Source: Dyadobacter sp. NIV53
GTDB taxonomy: Bacteria; Bacteroidota; Bacteroidia; Cytophagales; Spirosomataceae
Assembly (NCBI RefSeq): GCF_019711195.1
Contig: NZ_CP081299.1
Location: forward strand, 6,358,501-6,422,500
Length of the DNA: 64,000 nucleotides
Reading direction: 5' to 3'
The notes below the pieces were generated by a model. It was not told the origin of the DNA. It made no database searches and saw only the letters and a list, made by a program, of their open reading frames with translations. Made by a program: the position numbers and the translations under genes. Of this stretch, positions 46,202 through 56,702 are shown in pieces; position 1 is the stretch's first letter; each line of letters begins with the position of its first letter.

Positions 46202-48357
46202 ATGAATGATATTTCAAGAAGGCATTTCATTAAAGGGGCATCCACTGCAAGTGTTGCGATTTGGCTGGGACTATCCGCCAAAGGCGCAGCAACTAAAACC
46301 TCTGTTGCCGCAATTGCAAGGAATTTTACACCGTTCATTCTCGTTGAGTCAAACGGTCAAATAACACTTTTTAACACCAAACCTGAAATGGGGCAGGGGA
46401 CTTTTCAGTCTATTCCTGCGCTGATCGCCGAAGAATTCGAGGTGTCACTTGATCAGGTAATCATTAAAAACACGGGAGGTGAAAAAGAATTTGGCAACGG
46501 GCAGCGTGCAGGAGGCAGTACTTCGGTACGCGGCAGCTACACCCAGATGAGGACTGTTGGTGCAGCTGCAAAAGCTGTTTTTATTAAAGCTGCCAGTAAT
46601 AAATGGCAGGTTGATGAAGCCAGCTGTTATGCAGAAAATGGAAAAATTATTCATCGTCCCAGCAAAAAGTCAGCAGCATACAGTGAACTATTAGAGGAAG
46701 CATCCAAAATAGAGCTGCCAAAAGAGCCTAAGCTAAAAGATCCCAAAGATTTTAAAATTATTGGCAAACAGGCCCACCGTCCTGATGTTCCACTGAAAAC
46801 GTCGGGCAAGGCAGTATTTGGTATTGATGTTGAAGTTCCCGGAATGTTGCATGCTGCCGTGAGCAGGTGCCCTGTTATTGGAGGAACTTTAAAGAGCTTT
46901 GACGCCAGTGAAACCCTTAAAATGCCGGGTGTGGTCAAGGTGTCTGAGGTTGAAAGAATTGTTGGAATTTACAGTTTTATTGGTGTGGTGGTGATTGCAG
47001 ATTCATACTGGAATGCAATGCAGGGCAAAAAGAAACTGAAAATTCAATGGGACACCAAAGGTCACGAAACATACAATTCTTCCGATTATGACCAGTATCT
47101 GCGGGACCAGCAGGATCAGGAAGGCATGATTGATAAAAATATAGGTAGTATTGATGCTGTGAAAACGACAACAGAAAATACGGTTGATGCCTTTTACGAA
47201 ACTCCGGTTATTTCCCATCAAACGCTGGAACCGATGGTCTGTGTTGCTCAGGTTGCGGGCGACAAAGTAGAGATCTGGTCATCAAACCAGGTGCCTAATC
47301 TAATAACCGGTCCTGGAAACAATGACATCCCTGCACTGACTGGATTTAAGCCTGAAAATGTCAAATACCACAATATGTTTATTGGCGGCGGTTTTGGCAG
47401 GCGGCTTTATTACGACTATATCGTTGAAGCAGTCAATGTCGCTAAATTAATAGACAGGCCTGTAAAAACACTTTGGAGCAGAGAAGAAGTGACGCAGAAT
47501 GGACCATGGCGCATGATGACATTCTCGAAAATGAGTGGAACTATCGGTGAAGATGGGAAACTGACCGCTTTTCGGCATAAAGTAATCGGGCCAAATTTTC
47601 ATGAATCCCTTTTTAAAAATTTCGATCAAACCAAGCTTGATCCGAGTATGGTAGAAGGAATCGGTACCCAGGATTATCAGATACCGAATCTAAAAACATC
47701 CTACGTTAAAACTGACTCCCATATTCCGGGTGCCGCTTTTCGTTCGGTAGTTAGCTCTACCATTTGTTTTCCCCACGAAAGTTTTGTTGACGAAATGGCC
47801 GTAAAAGCAGGGGCAGATCCTATGGAATTTCGATTGAATATGGTCGCCAAAGATTCTGATACCTACAAACTCTTAACAAAACTTAAAGAAGTATCTGGGT
47901 GGGAATCTGTCCTGCCAAAGCACAAAGGCCGGGGTATCGCCCAGTGGAAATTCTTTGGATGCCAGTGCGGACAGGTCGTTGAAGTGAGTTATGACCCTTC
48001 TAAAAAAGTAGTAAAAATCGATAAGGTTATAGTAGTTATTGATCTTGGCGTTGTGGTCAATCCTGATAATGTGAAAAACCAGATGGAGGGGGGATTATCA
48101 TGGCTATGTCAGCAGCTACAAAACCTGGGATTACGTTTAAAAACGGGATTGTGGAGCAGAATAATTTTTATGATAACTCGGTACCCCGTATCAATGAGTC
48201 ATTCCCTATTGAGGTGCACATCATAGCAGACGGAAGTAAAATGAAAGGTGTAGGAGAGCCAAGTGTTCCTCCTTTTGCACCGGCACTTGCAAATGCAATT
48301 TTTTCAGCCACGGGCAAACGTCTCAGAAAGCTGCCTATCGACCTTTTCAATGTATGA
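46202..48357 (+). pseudogene. IorB-like molybdopterin hydroxylase large subunit, frameshifted
   Basis: The product resembles the large subunit of isoquinoline 1-oxidoreductase and related xanthine-dehydrogenase-family enzymes: a Tat signal (SRRHFIKG), repeated molybdopterin-binding segments (KPEMGQGTFQSIPALIAEEF, GGGFGRRLYYDY, AFRSV). At a run of six G (48088-48093) the frame is lost; one more G would give MEGGIIMAMSAA and join to the second frame, which contains the C-terminal GVGEPSVPPFAPALANAIF and ends at 48357. The corrected length is about 718 residues. The [2Fe-2S] small subunit IorA is not next to it, so even a repaired enzyme would need a partner from elsewhere. Its TGA overlaps the next ATG. 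Confidence 0.88.
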
Positions 48358-48830
48358 AACATGTATTAAGCGAGCTATTAGCAGTCAGCATTTTCTTGTT
48401 GTTCCTCTCAAATAATGTCCTTGGCCAGACAAGTGCTGATACCACCAATGCCGGACGGCAGGGTGTTTTGCAGGTAGGTTGCTTTATAACGGGTGGTGCA
48501 TCTTCTGCCAGCAGACTTGCCCAGGTTCCACAGATGAATTGTGGTGTTAGCAGGGTAAGTTTTCAACCCGGTGCAAGAACAATATGGCATTCTCACGCAG
48601 GAGGAAAGGTCATTGTTGTAACAATGGGCACAGCCTGGTATCAGGAAAAGGGTAAACCCAAGCAAATACTTAACCAAAGTGAAGCCATCGTTGCCCCACC
48701 AGGCGTCATGCACTGGCATGGAGCAACACCTGACGCACCTATGATCCATACAGTGGCAACACCAAATCTGGATAAAGGCGGTGTAACATCAGGGGCAGCG
48801 GTAACAGATCAACAATATCTGAATCAGTAA
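48354..48830 (+). CDS. Exported single-domain cupin
   Basis: The 158-residue protein has a signal peptide ending near VLGQ and one cupin barrel with metal-binding histidines: PGARTIWHSHAGG in motif 1 and APPGVMHWHGATPD in motif 2. It resembles small cupins related to carboxymuconolactone-type and mandelonitrile-lyase proteins. The start overlaps the frameshift-corrected stop of the iorB-like gene (ATGA), so they are coupled, which also supports the frame correction. The substrate is not known. Confidence 0.85.
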   Translation: MKHVLSELLAVSIFLLFLSNNVLGQTSADTTNAGRQGVLQVGCFITGGASSASRLAQVPQMNCGVSRVSFQPGARTIWHSHAGGKVIVVTMGTAWYQEKGKPKQILNQSEAIVAPPGVMHWHGATPDAPMIHTVATPNLDKGGVTSGAAVTDQQYLNQ

Positions 48831-48880
48831 TATTGGCAGGCTTTTCAGTAATTTTTCCCAACTTAAAACGGTTTTTCAAA

Positions 48881-50490
48881 GTGAAAAAACTTTTAACAGG
48901 TCTTTCCATCATCATGAGTTTGGGGTTGCGCGCCCAACAAACACATCCCAGTGGTACATCGGCCGCGGGGCCAGTAGTTCGCACCTTGTCAGGATCGGTA
49001 CGAGGCGTGATAGAAGGAAATTTTGACAGCTTCAAGGGAATTCCCTATGCTGCCGCGCCGGTGGGTGCGTATCGGTGGCGGCCGCCAAAACCCTTTCCTG
49101 TCTGGCAAAGGGTACGCGATGCGAGCAAGTTTTGCTCAGATTGCGCGCAGGCATGTTGGCCGCGTAAGGCTGGCACAATTCGGGAAAATACTTCCGAAGA
49201 TTGTCTTTTTTTGAATTTGTGGAGGCCGGCAGGAGCAAAAAGAGGAGCAAAGCTGCCTGTTATGGTTTGGATTTATGGTGGCGCTTTCGTGGGAGGAGGC
49301 AGCTCTTATCCGGAAACTTTCGGTGATCACTTTGCCAGGCAGGGAGTCATTTTAATCAGTTTCAATTATCGCCTCGGACGGCTTGGCCATTTTGCATTTC
49401 CTGCCCTCTCTAAGGAGTATCCACAGGAGCTTAAAGGTAGTTATGCATACATGGATCAGATTGCGGCACTTAAATGGGTGCAGCAGAATATTGAGGCCTT
49501 TGGAGGTAATCCCCAAAACGTTACAATTTTCGGAGAGTCTGCAGGTGGTGTTTCGGTACATTCTTTAATAACAATTCCAGCAGCGAAAGGCCTGTTCCAA
49601 AAGGCAATTATTGAGTCCGGAGGTGGCAGGGACGGTGTGTTGACAGCCAGGCCGATAAATAAGGAAAATGCTGACCCTTATTACCCGGTTTCAGCAGAAG
49701 CGATTGGAATAAACTATGCGAAAAAACATGGGATTGAAACCAAAGATGCGGCAGCACTTGCCAAGCTCCGTTCATTAAGTGTTGAAGATATCGTGGACAG
49801 TGGACAAGAAAATAATGGAGAAGGAGGCGAACCTATTTATTCTGGGCCGATTCTGGACGGTAAGCTTGTCGTAGAAACAGCAGAGAGTGCATATAAGGCA
49901 GGCAGACAGTCCAGGGTACCACTTATTATCGGATCAAACAGCGCGGAGGTTCCAGCCGGATTTGTCAATGCCAGGTCAAAGGAAGAGTTGCTGGAGCAAT
50001 TTGAAACTGTAAAAGTAGCGTTTTCAGCAGCATATGACCTGGAAGATAAAACGGATTTTGCCGAAGTGCTTACAATGGTTAATACGGATAAGGTATGGGC
50101 TGAGCCAGCGAGGTTCACCGCAAATGCTTTTACTGCCAAAGGCGACCGGGCATACATTTACCTTTTCTCCTACGTTGCCGAGTCGATGAAGCAGCGGATG
50201 AAATATGGCGCATCACACGCATCTGAAATTGCTTATGTGTTTGATAATCTGACAGGACGAAATGAAGCAGCTATAACATCTAAGGATTCTGAAGTTGCTA
50301 AAATGATGAACACTTATTGGTCCAATTTTGCTAAAACAGGAGATCCAAACGGAACGGGTTTACCAAAATGGCCCATTTACGATCCGAAAAAAGTGAAATT
50401 CTGGAATTTCGGGCAGACGGTACGGCGGTAGGTATTCCCGACCCCAAAAAGGCACGGCTGGATGTCATGGAAAAGGCTGCGAAAAAATAA
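48881..50490 (+). pseudogene. Type-B carboxylesterase, frameshifted at the C terminus
   Basis: A secreted carboxylesterase family alpha/beta-hydrolase: signal after the GTG at 48881 (MKKLLTGLSIIMSLGLRAQQ), GSVRGV and FKGIPYAAAPVG, SEDCLFLNLW, the nucleophile elbow GESAGG with Ser220, and a late His in GASHASEIAYVF. At the AAA run 50396-50398 one A appears to be missing; adding it changes the end to VKILEFRADGTAV and lets the frame run to TAA at 50490, the typical esterase C terminus. As read, only the last few dozen residues are altered, so the enzyme may still fold. Confidence 0.85.
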
Positions 50491-50510
50491 TGAATTTCCT
50501 AAACAGTAAC

Positions 50511-50571
50511 ATTGGTAGGTAAAACAGGAATTAGTATACAAAATTTGCCTGTTTATGTCAGGAACTTTGCA
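50511..50571 (+). promoter_or_regulatory. Shared promoter/operator motif, copy 2
   Basis: ATTGGTAG (50511), CAGGAAT (50525), GTATACA (50534) and GAACTTTGCA (50562) have the same spacing as the copy at 44481. It lies 25 bases before the GTG of the aldo/keto reductase gene. Intervening bases differ, so the conserved blocks are likely functional rather than a recent duplication. Confidence 0.65.
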
Positions 50572-50595
50572 TCATCAACAGATAACTAAAATATA

Positions 50596-51441
50596 GTGGA
50601 AACAGTAAAATTAAATAACGGTATTGAAATGCCCATTTTGGGTTTTGGAGTATTCCAGGTACCAGACCCAAAGGAATGTGAACGAAGCGTACTGGATGCT
50701 ATTGAAACCGGTTATCGTCTGATAGACACAGCCGCTTCTTATGGAAATGAAGAAGCCGTAGGAACAGCAATTAAAAAGAGTGGACAACCACGTGAAGACC
50801 TATTTATTACAACTAAACTCTGGATACAATCCAATGGATATGAGGACACAAAGAGAGCTTTTGAAGCTTCAATGAAGAAGCTGCAACTAGAATATCTGGA
50901 TTTGTATCTGATCCATCAACCATTTGGTGATGTTTACGGGGAATGGAAAGCGATGCAGGAGTTGTACAATGAGGGCAGGATCAGGGCTATCGGCGTTAGT
51001 AATTTTCACCCGGACAGACTTATAGATTTGATTGTTCACAATGAAATTGTTCCGGCGGTCAATCAAATTGAAACACATCCTTTCCATCAGCAAGTAGATA
51101 CACAACAGTTTCTGGTAGAAAACAATGTCCAGATCGAATCCTGGGGGCCATTTGCAGAAGGAAAAAACGGGCTTTTTCAAAATGAGCTTTTGGCGTCGAT
51201 TGGTGAGAAATACAATAAAACAATTGCACAGGTGGTTGTCCGATGGCTCACGCAGAGAGGTATAGTTGCAATCCCTAAATCGGTCCGTAAAGAAAGGATG
51301 GCCGAGAATTTCAACAGCTTTGATTTCCAGCTAAATACCGAAGAAATGGAAGCCATCAAAACATTGGACACAAATGCCAGTGCCTTTTTTGATCACCGTG
51401 ACCCTAAAATGGTAAAATGGCTGGGGGAAAGAAAGTTATAA
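50596..51441 (+). CDS. Aldo/keto reductase
   Basis: The 281-residue NADPH-dependent reductase starts at GTG and has the complete catalytic tetrad Asp44, Tyr49, Lys74 and His107 (RLIDTAASYGNEE, TTKLW, LYLIHQP), plus AIGVSNFHPDRL and the cofactor segment VAIPKSVRKERM. It belongs to the group including 2,5-diketo-gluconate-reductase-like enzymes. It has its own promoter with the shared AraC-linked motif, so it is a likely regulon member. It is intact. Confidence 0.93.
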   Translation: METVKLNNGIEMPILGFGVFQVPDPKECERSVLDAIETGYRLIDTAASYGNEEAVGTAIKKSGQPREDLFITTKLWIQSNGYEDTKRAFEASMKKLQLEYLDLYLIHQPFGDVYGEWKAMQELYNEGRIRAIGVSNFHPDRLIDLIVHNEIVPAVNQIETHPFHQQVDTQQFLVENNVQIESWGPFAEGKNGLFQNELLASIGEKYNKTIAQVVVRWLTQRGIVAIPKSVRKERMAENFNSFDFQLNTEEMEAIKTLDTNASAFFDHRDPKMVKWLGERKL

Positions 51442-51487
51442 GTTTAACTCGCGGGATTGATTCCTGTAAAGATTATATTTTTAACCT

Positions 51488-51850
51488 ATGAAAACATTAA
51501 AGAAAACGAACAAATATCACCTGACGTTGGAGCTAAGCGCATACGCTAATTCTGAGACTAATCCTGCGAAATATCTGGAAACAGACATTGAAAATCATGA
51601 TGAGATCTTTGAAATTATTAAAACAGGAAGTATCTGGTACAAAAAAACGGACGTGCATGATGTGGCAGTAGAGACTTTTGATGACACGGCAATCATCTGG
51701 AGCCGCATTACATTGTCCGCTATGGTTCGGGGTACTGAGGCGAATACCGAATTTACAGTGACTGAGGTGTATAAAAAGAAAGGAAATGGTTGGAAAATGT
51801 TAGCGCTGACATTTAGCAGTGTACGGGACACCCATGTCATCAAACACTAG
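51488..51850 (+). CDS. NTF2-like (DUF4440-type) protein with an altered N terminus
   Basis: The 120-residue product matches the second half of DUF4440-type NTF2 proteins (IWYKKTDVHDVAVETFDDTA, TVTEVYKKKGNGWKM) but its first 45 residues do not match: the expected segment with an FVHMGG-type motif is missing. Its neighbour downstream has that segment (AVFVHMGGSWG). It may be a 5'-deleted paralogue of that neighbour. The function is not known. Confidence 0.6.
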   Translation: MKTLKKTNKYHLTLELSAYANSETNPAKYLETDIENHDEIFEIIKTGSIWYKKTDVHDVAVETFDDTAIIWSRITLSAMVRGTEANTEFTVTEVYKKKGNGWKMLALTFSSVRDTHVIKH

Positions 51851-51886
51851 ATATAAACCAATGTTAAACGAATCAAACCCATCATT

Positions 51887-52430
51887 ATGAAAGAAATTAC
51901 AAATCTTAAATGGTTAACCAGGAATCTGGTTGTTTTCATTGTTGGATTAGCGCTTATCCTGTCTAAGCCCGAAAGCGTATCCGCGCAAACACAAAATGCA
52001 AATACATCTGACGCAGAAAGACAGATCGCTACGCTTTCAAAAGATAAATGGCGCTGGATGTCAGAAAAAAATATAGACTCATTAGCCGCTCTTTTTGATG
52101 ATAAGGCAGTCTTTGTCCATATGGGAGGTAGCTGGGGGAAAGACAGAGAGCTCGATGTAATTAAGGGTGGCGGCATTTGGTACAAAAAAGCCGAAGTTTA
52201 CACAGTTTCTGTTAATATTTTTAACAATACTGCTATCCTCTTAAACGACATTGACCTCCTGGCTGTGGTCGGTGGAAATGAACCGGGCCGCCGGAGCGGT
52301 TACTCATGCCTTTATGGTCACTGAGGTATACATCCGTGAAAACGGTAAATGGAAAATGGGTTCCCTTACTTTTTCACAACTGCTCAGACCGGTGAAAATG
52401 AATGGCGCTACCAATAAGCCACAACACTAA
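51887..52430 (+). pseudogene. Exported NTF2-like (DUF4440-type) protein, frameshifted
   Basis: A signal peptide ending near VSAQ is followed by the full NTF2-like fold: KWRWMSEKNIDSLAALFDD, AVFVHMGGSWG, GGGIWYKKAEVY. At GGG 52285-52287 the frame changes; with one G removed it continues with VTHAFMVTEVYIRENGKWKM to TAA at 52430. The corrected protein has about 180 residues. It lies directly before a reductase whose 5' part is deleted. Confidence 0.75.
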
Positions 52431-52431
52431 C

Positions 52432-53175
52432 ACTAATCAGCGTCTTCCGGGTTTGAACAGCCGTCCGGAACATATTAAGGAAGTAGTGGAAGGAATGCTC
52501 AAACGCCTTCGCACCGACCGTATTGACCTATTGTATCAGCACCGTGTGGATCCGGCTGTTCCGATTGAAGACGTTGCTGGAGCAATTAAAGACCTTATCA
52601 AAGAAGGAAAAGTGCTTTACTACGGACTATCCGAACCAGGCGCTAAAACCGTCAGACGTGCACATGCGATTCATCCCGTTACGGCTATCCAGAATGAATA
52701 TTCGCTTTTATGGAGAGGGCCGGAAAAGGTGATTATTCCTTTATGCCAGGAACTTGGCATTGGCTTTGTTCCATGGAGCCCTCTTGGTGTAGGCTTTCTC
52801 ACAGGCGCTATTGATGCAAATACACGGTATGCTCCGGGTGACATTCGAGGTGGGGAATCCAGGTTTGCTCCTGAAAATATTAAAAATAACCTGGTATTTG
52901 TTGACCTGGTAAAAAAGTGGGCAGCACAAAAAGACGCGACCGCAGCACAAATCTCACTGGCCTGGCTTTTGGCGCAAAAACCGTGGATTGTGCCCATTCC
53001 CGGCACAACACAAATGGCGCATATGCTGGAAAATAACGGAGCAGATTCTGTAAAGTTTAATGAAGATGAATTAAAACAGTTCAATACAGAACTGGCAACG
53101 ATTGAAATTAAAGGTGCTCGTTTGCCGGACTTTGTGCTTGCATTCTCCGATGTCGAAGCGCCGTTAAAGAAATAG
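52432..53175 (+). pseudogene. Aldo/keto reductase lacking its N-terminal third
   Basis: The frame begins immediately after the preceding stop and matches AKRs only from GLNSRPEHIKEV onward (about 52450): LLYQHRVDP keeps the catalytic His, followed by YYGLSEPG, WSPLGVGFLTG and VPIPGTTQM. The first 80-100 residues, with the catalytic Asp, Tyr and Lys, are missing. A deletion that also removed the intergenic region before it is the simplest explanation. An ATG at 52402 could start translation within the preceding gene, but the product would be inactive. Confidence 0.8.
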
Positions 53176-53177
53176 GT

Positions 53178-53507
53178 ATGAAAAGAATCATTTTTCTGTT
53201 AATAATAATTTTATGTTGCATATGGGTTAGCTCAAATGCTCAATTAATATCATCTGAAAAGGTGTTAATTGTGTATTTATCCAGAGCAAGCAACACGAAG
53301 GCTGTTGCGGAAATGATTAAAAAAAGTACCGGAGGAACCTTGGTAGCTCTGGAACTGGCAAAGCCATATCCGTAAAATTATAAGGCTACCATCGCACAGG
53401 TTGCCAATGAAAATGAAACAGGCTATTTGTCACCGTTAAAAACAAAAATAGCTGATATCGAAAAATACGACGTAGTATTTATCAGCTTTCCAACCTGGGG
53501 TATGAAA
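53178..53507 (+). pseudogene. Exported flavodoxin, interrupted by a stop and truncated
   Basis: A signal peptide (IIFLLIIILCCIWVSSNAQ) leads into a flavodoxin-like FMN-binding start, KVLIVYLSRASNTKAVAEMI. An in-frame TAA at 53373-53375 follows KPYP; the same frame then continues with NYKATIAQVANENETGYL and KYDVVFISFPTWGM before the similarity ends at about 53507. What follows is unrelated, GC-rich sequence leading into an IS remnant, so the 3' part has been replaced. It follows the truncated reductase by two bases. Confidence 0.8.
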
Positions 53508-53581
53508 CCGCGTCGGCGGCCCGGCCAACAGACGACAAAGGTTTCCGACACTTACCTTTGCGATTTCGTTATCGCGAAGCT

Positions 53582-53974
53582 TTAAGACTGTTTGGGTAGT
53601 GCGCCACTGCGACCAGACTTTTTTCGAATGGGTACATTTAACTCGTTTTCGGCAACCTCGATCATTGTGTTCAAAGCTAAAATCAGTAAGTTAGCCTGAT
53701 TGAGGGCATATTCCAATTCCTCAATCCGTTGTTTCAGGTCTGTAATGTCCTGTGTCCGTGCCTTTTTCATAGCAGGTAAAGTTATCAAACCAGTTTGAAT
53801 CTTTCGTTGATACAAAAGTACCCAGTTACGAAGCGTATAACTATTATGAATATGTAAATCAGCCATAACCTTGCTGGGTTTTTCCCCTCCAAAAAGGATT
53901 CGAAAAACGGCGCTCTCTTTAAGTTGCTCGCTATACTGAAAGCGATTAAGTAGGTCGCGAATGTGGTCTTGCAT
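53582..53974 (-). mobile_element. IS3-type OrfA-like remnant
   Basis: The 130-residue protein has a helix-turn-helix region (GGEKPSKVMADLHIHNSYTL) and a C-terminal leucine-rich coiled coil (DLKQRIEELEYALNQANLL), the arrangement of IS3-family OrfA proteins of Bacteroidota. No OrfB transposase follows on the minus strand; only about 75 bases lie between its end and the broken flavodoxin gene. It is a partial element and could mark the recombination that truncated its neighbour. Confidence 0.6.
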
Positions 53975-53984
53975 AGATGTGAAT

Positions 53985-54036
53985 TGCGCAGGTCGTTGGG
54001 TTGTGCCAATCTGGCACCGTACAACCTGCGCCAGCT
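53985..54036. repeat. Imperfect hairpin upstream of the OrfA remnant
   Basis: GTGCC/GGCAC with a five-base loop is nested in wider, imperfect arms GCGCAGGT and ACCTGCGC. It lies between the OrfA start and the permease gene's stop. It could be an IS end or a terminator of the minus-strand permease gene. Confidence 0.4.
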
Positions 54037-54044
54037 GAATGATC

Positions 54045-56702
54045 TCATTCGCTTCTCAGTGACGTTACCGGATTCATCAACGCTGATTTTATGGCTTGAT
54101 AACTGATGGTAAGCGCAACAATAAAAAAGGCGATCAGCCCCGCTAAAACAAAAATCCAGAAACTGATCTCCACCCTGTAAGCAAAACCTTCAAGCCATCG
54201 GTTCATTACGTACCACGCCACCGGAGTCGCAATCAGAATAGCCACGACAACCAGTTTAATAAAGTCGCTGGAAAGCAACAGAACGATCGTGCGGGAATCT
54301 GCTCCCAACACTTTTCGGATACCGATTTCTTTTGTGCGCTGCTCTGCCATGTACGTCGCCAGTCCGAGCAGTCCCAGACATGCAATGGCTATGGCCAGGC
54401 AGGAAAATGTGGTAAACAACTTTCTGAAAGTAAAATCATCCTGATACTGGCGATTAAAATCTTCATCCAGAAAACTGTAAAGGAAAGGCCTGTGTGGTTC
54501 TATTTCACTCCAGATGGCACCAACCTGCTGAATCGTTTTTGTCAGGTCTTCTGACTTAACTTTAATGGATAGATACCGGCTTGAATAGGCCTGGAAAGGC
54601 AGGGTGAGCGGTTCGATTTTTTGATGCAAAGAAGTGAAATTAAAATCTTTCACGACCCCGATCACCACACCTTTTCTTCCCCACTGACTGAATTTTTTAC
54701 CCACGATTTCTTCGGCATTTTTATATCCGTATTGTTTTGCTGCTGCTTCATTAATGACCAAAGCACTGCTGGAGTCCGCAGGGAAATCTCTGGAGTATGA
54801 TCTGCCTGCAACGAGCTCTAAGCCAAAATGGGGTATAAAGTCTATTCCGACCTCGAAGATGGGTTGCCCCATCATTTTCGTTTCGCCATTCTTTGTTTCT
54901 ATTTCCGTGCCGGCATGCGGGAAAAAGCTTCCGGGAACGCTTCGGGAAAAAGCGACTGAAACAATAGATGGGTTTTCTTCCAGCCTTGTCTTTAAAAGCT
55001 GCGACCTGGCATTCACGGCCTCATCGTAGTTGTAGTCGATTACCAGCATACTTTCTTTATCAAAGCCTAAATCTTTATCCAGTAAATGATTCATTTGTGT
55101 ATAGACGATAATCGTCACCGCGATGAGCAGTATGGAAAGACTGAATTGAAAAACCACCAATCCTCTTCGCAGATTTACACCTGATGTTGACTTGGTCATA
55201 CCTTTCAACACATGAACCGGACTAAATCCCGAGAGAACCAGTGCCGGATAAGAACCCGCCACAAAAGCGATCAACACCATGGCTCCGATAATGATGGGAA
55301 TACTTTTCCAATGGATTAAAATGCCTGGTTCAAATTCTTTTCCGGTCAGTCCTGTCATAAAAGGTAACGAGACCACCACCAGAATTACAGCAGTTATCAT
55401 CGACAGAGAAACGATCACAAAGGATTCGCCTAAAAACTGAGAGATCAAGCTGCTTCTGGCAGCACCAATTGATTTGCGGATGCCGACCTCTTTACTTCGT
55501 TCCATGGAACGGGCCGTGGACAAGTTCATAAAGTTGATCATGGCAATGACCAGGATGAACAACCCGATGATAGAGAAAATATACATGTTTGACAGACTTC
55601 CGGTTTCTCCCGGCTGGCGGTCCGCTTCGGATTTTAAGTAAACATCGTTCAGCGATTCCAGCTCTATGACATATTTTGTTTTCGGGTCCTTGCGCTGCCG
55701 CTTTACAAATTCAGGAAGCTTTTGTTTAAAAGCAGCTTCATTGAATTTTTCGTTTACCAGAAAGTAGGTGTAGAAATCAACATAGTCCCACGTCTCAAAG
55801 ATTTCCGGTAACGATTTTTTAAACGTACTCAGCGAAAGGAGGGCATTAAACTTAAAGTGAGAATTGCCGGGAAGATCCTTCATGATACCGGTCACGATGT
55901 ATTGACCGGCATTCGCTCTGCCTGGTGAATCGCTTCCTTTCAGCATTTTACCCAATGCATTTTCATTGCCGAAATATTTCCGGGCCGTGCTCTGTGTCAG
56001 TACGATGCTATACGGATTGACCAATGCAGTTTTAGGATCACCCTGCAACAAATCCCAGCTGAATACATCAAACACGGTGGAATCTATGAAGAATACGCCG
56101 TTCTCCTGATACTTTTTATCATCGTTAGTCAGCAGAATGTCAGACCTGCCTGAAAACTGAACTACTTTTTCTATTTCAGGAAAGTCATTTTTAAGTGCCG
56201 GTCCGACAGGGGCGTTACCCCAGACCCAGGAAGGGCCTTCTTTCGACAGATTTCGGGGATCTTCGGAAACTCTGGTTCCATGTATGATGCGGTAGATCCG
56301 GTCGCGCTTGCTATGATATGTATCGTAGGAAAGTTCACTTTGCACAAACGTAAAAATCAGAAAGCAGCAGGCAATTCCTACCCCCAATCCGAGAATATTA
56401 ATGGCCGAATACGCTTTCTTTTTAATCAGGTTTCTCCAGGCAATCAGAAAATAATTTTTATACATGGCATAAGGTGTAAAAGTGTAGGATGATTTAAAAT
56501 TTCTCAATAGCACCGGGCGAAGCAACTTTAACATTTCCCATGTATAAATCCGCTTTGCCTTCCTTACAGAATACTGATGAAGATTATCCTGAAAAATCTC
56601 CTCCATATCGCCTTCAATTTCTTCCAGGTATTCCGTCCGTAAAATGCCCCGCATCAAACGCAATGGCCATTGAGGCGGTTGAATATGCTCAGGCGCACTC
56701 AT
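54045..56702 (-). CDS. FtsX/MacB-type ABC transporter permease (PadR-linked)
   Basis: The 885-residue protein begins with a permease-prefix domain (LRLMRGILRTEYLEEIEGDM, here cited in part, residues 14-33) typical of PadR-linked permeases, followed by NYFLIAWRNLIKKKAYSAIN with a first membrane helix, a large MacB-like periplasmic domain, and two FtsX cores (GLFILVIAMINFMNLSTARS with RSKEVGIRKSIGA, and CLGLLGLATYMAEQ with KEIGIRKVLGA). Such proteins export antimicrobial or cell-envelope molecules or sense stress; the ATPase is encoded elsewhere. Its ATG overlaps the PadR stop (ATGA), so both are one operon. Confidence 0.9.
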   Translation of the reverse strand: MSAPEHIQPPQWPLRLMRGILRTEYLEEIEGDMEEIFQDNLHQYSVRKAKRIYTWEMLKLLRPVLLRNFKSSYTFTPYAMYKNYFLIAWRNLIKKKAYSAINILGLGVGIACCFLIFTFVQSELSYDTYHSKRDRIYRIIHGTRVSEDPRNLSKEGPSWVWGNAPVGPALKNDFPEIEKVVQFSGRSDILLTNDDKKYQENGVFFIDSTVFDVFSWDLLQGDPKTALVNPYSIVLTQSTARKYFGNENALGKMLKGSDSPGRANAGQYIVTGIMKDLPGNSHFKFNALLSLSTFKKSLPEIFETWDYVDFYTYFLVNEKFNEAAFKQKLPEFVKRQRKDPKTKYVIELESLNDVYLKSEADRQPGETGSLSNMYIFSIIGLFILVIAMINFMNLSTARSMERSKEVGIRKSIGAARSSLISQFLGESFVIVSLSMITAVILVVVSLPFMTGLTGKEFEPGILIHWKSIPIIIGAMVLIAFVAGSYPALVLSGFSPVHVLKGMTKSTSGVNLRRGLVVFQFSLSILLIAVTIIVYTQMNHLLDKDLGFDKESMLVIDYNYDEAVNARSQLLKTRLEENPSIVSVAFSRSVPGSFFPHAGTEIETKNGETKMMGQPIFEVGIDFIPHFGLELVAGRSYSRDFPADSSSALVINEAAAKQYGYKNAEEIVGKKFSQWGRKGVVIGVVKDFNFTSLHQKIEPLTLPFQAYSSRYLSIKVKSEDLTKTIQQVGAIWSEIEPHRPFLYSFLDEDFNRQYQDDFTFRKLFTTFSCLAIAIACLGLLGLATYMAEQRTKEIGIRKVLGADSRTIVLLLSSDFIKLVVVAILIATPVAWYVMNRWLEGFAYRVEISFWIFVLAGLIAFFIVALTISYQAIKSALMNPVTSLRSE

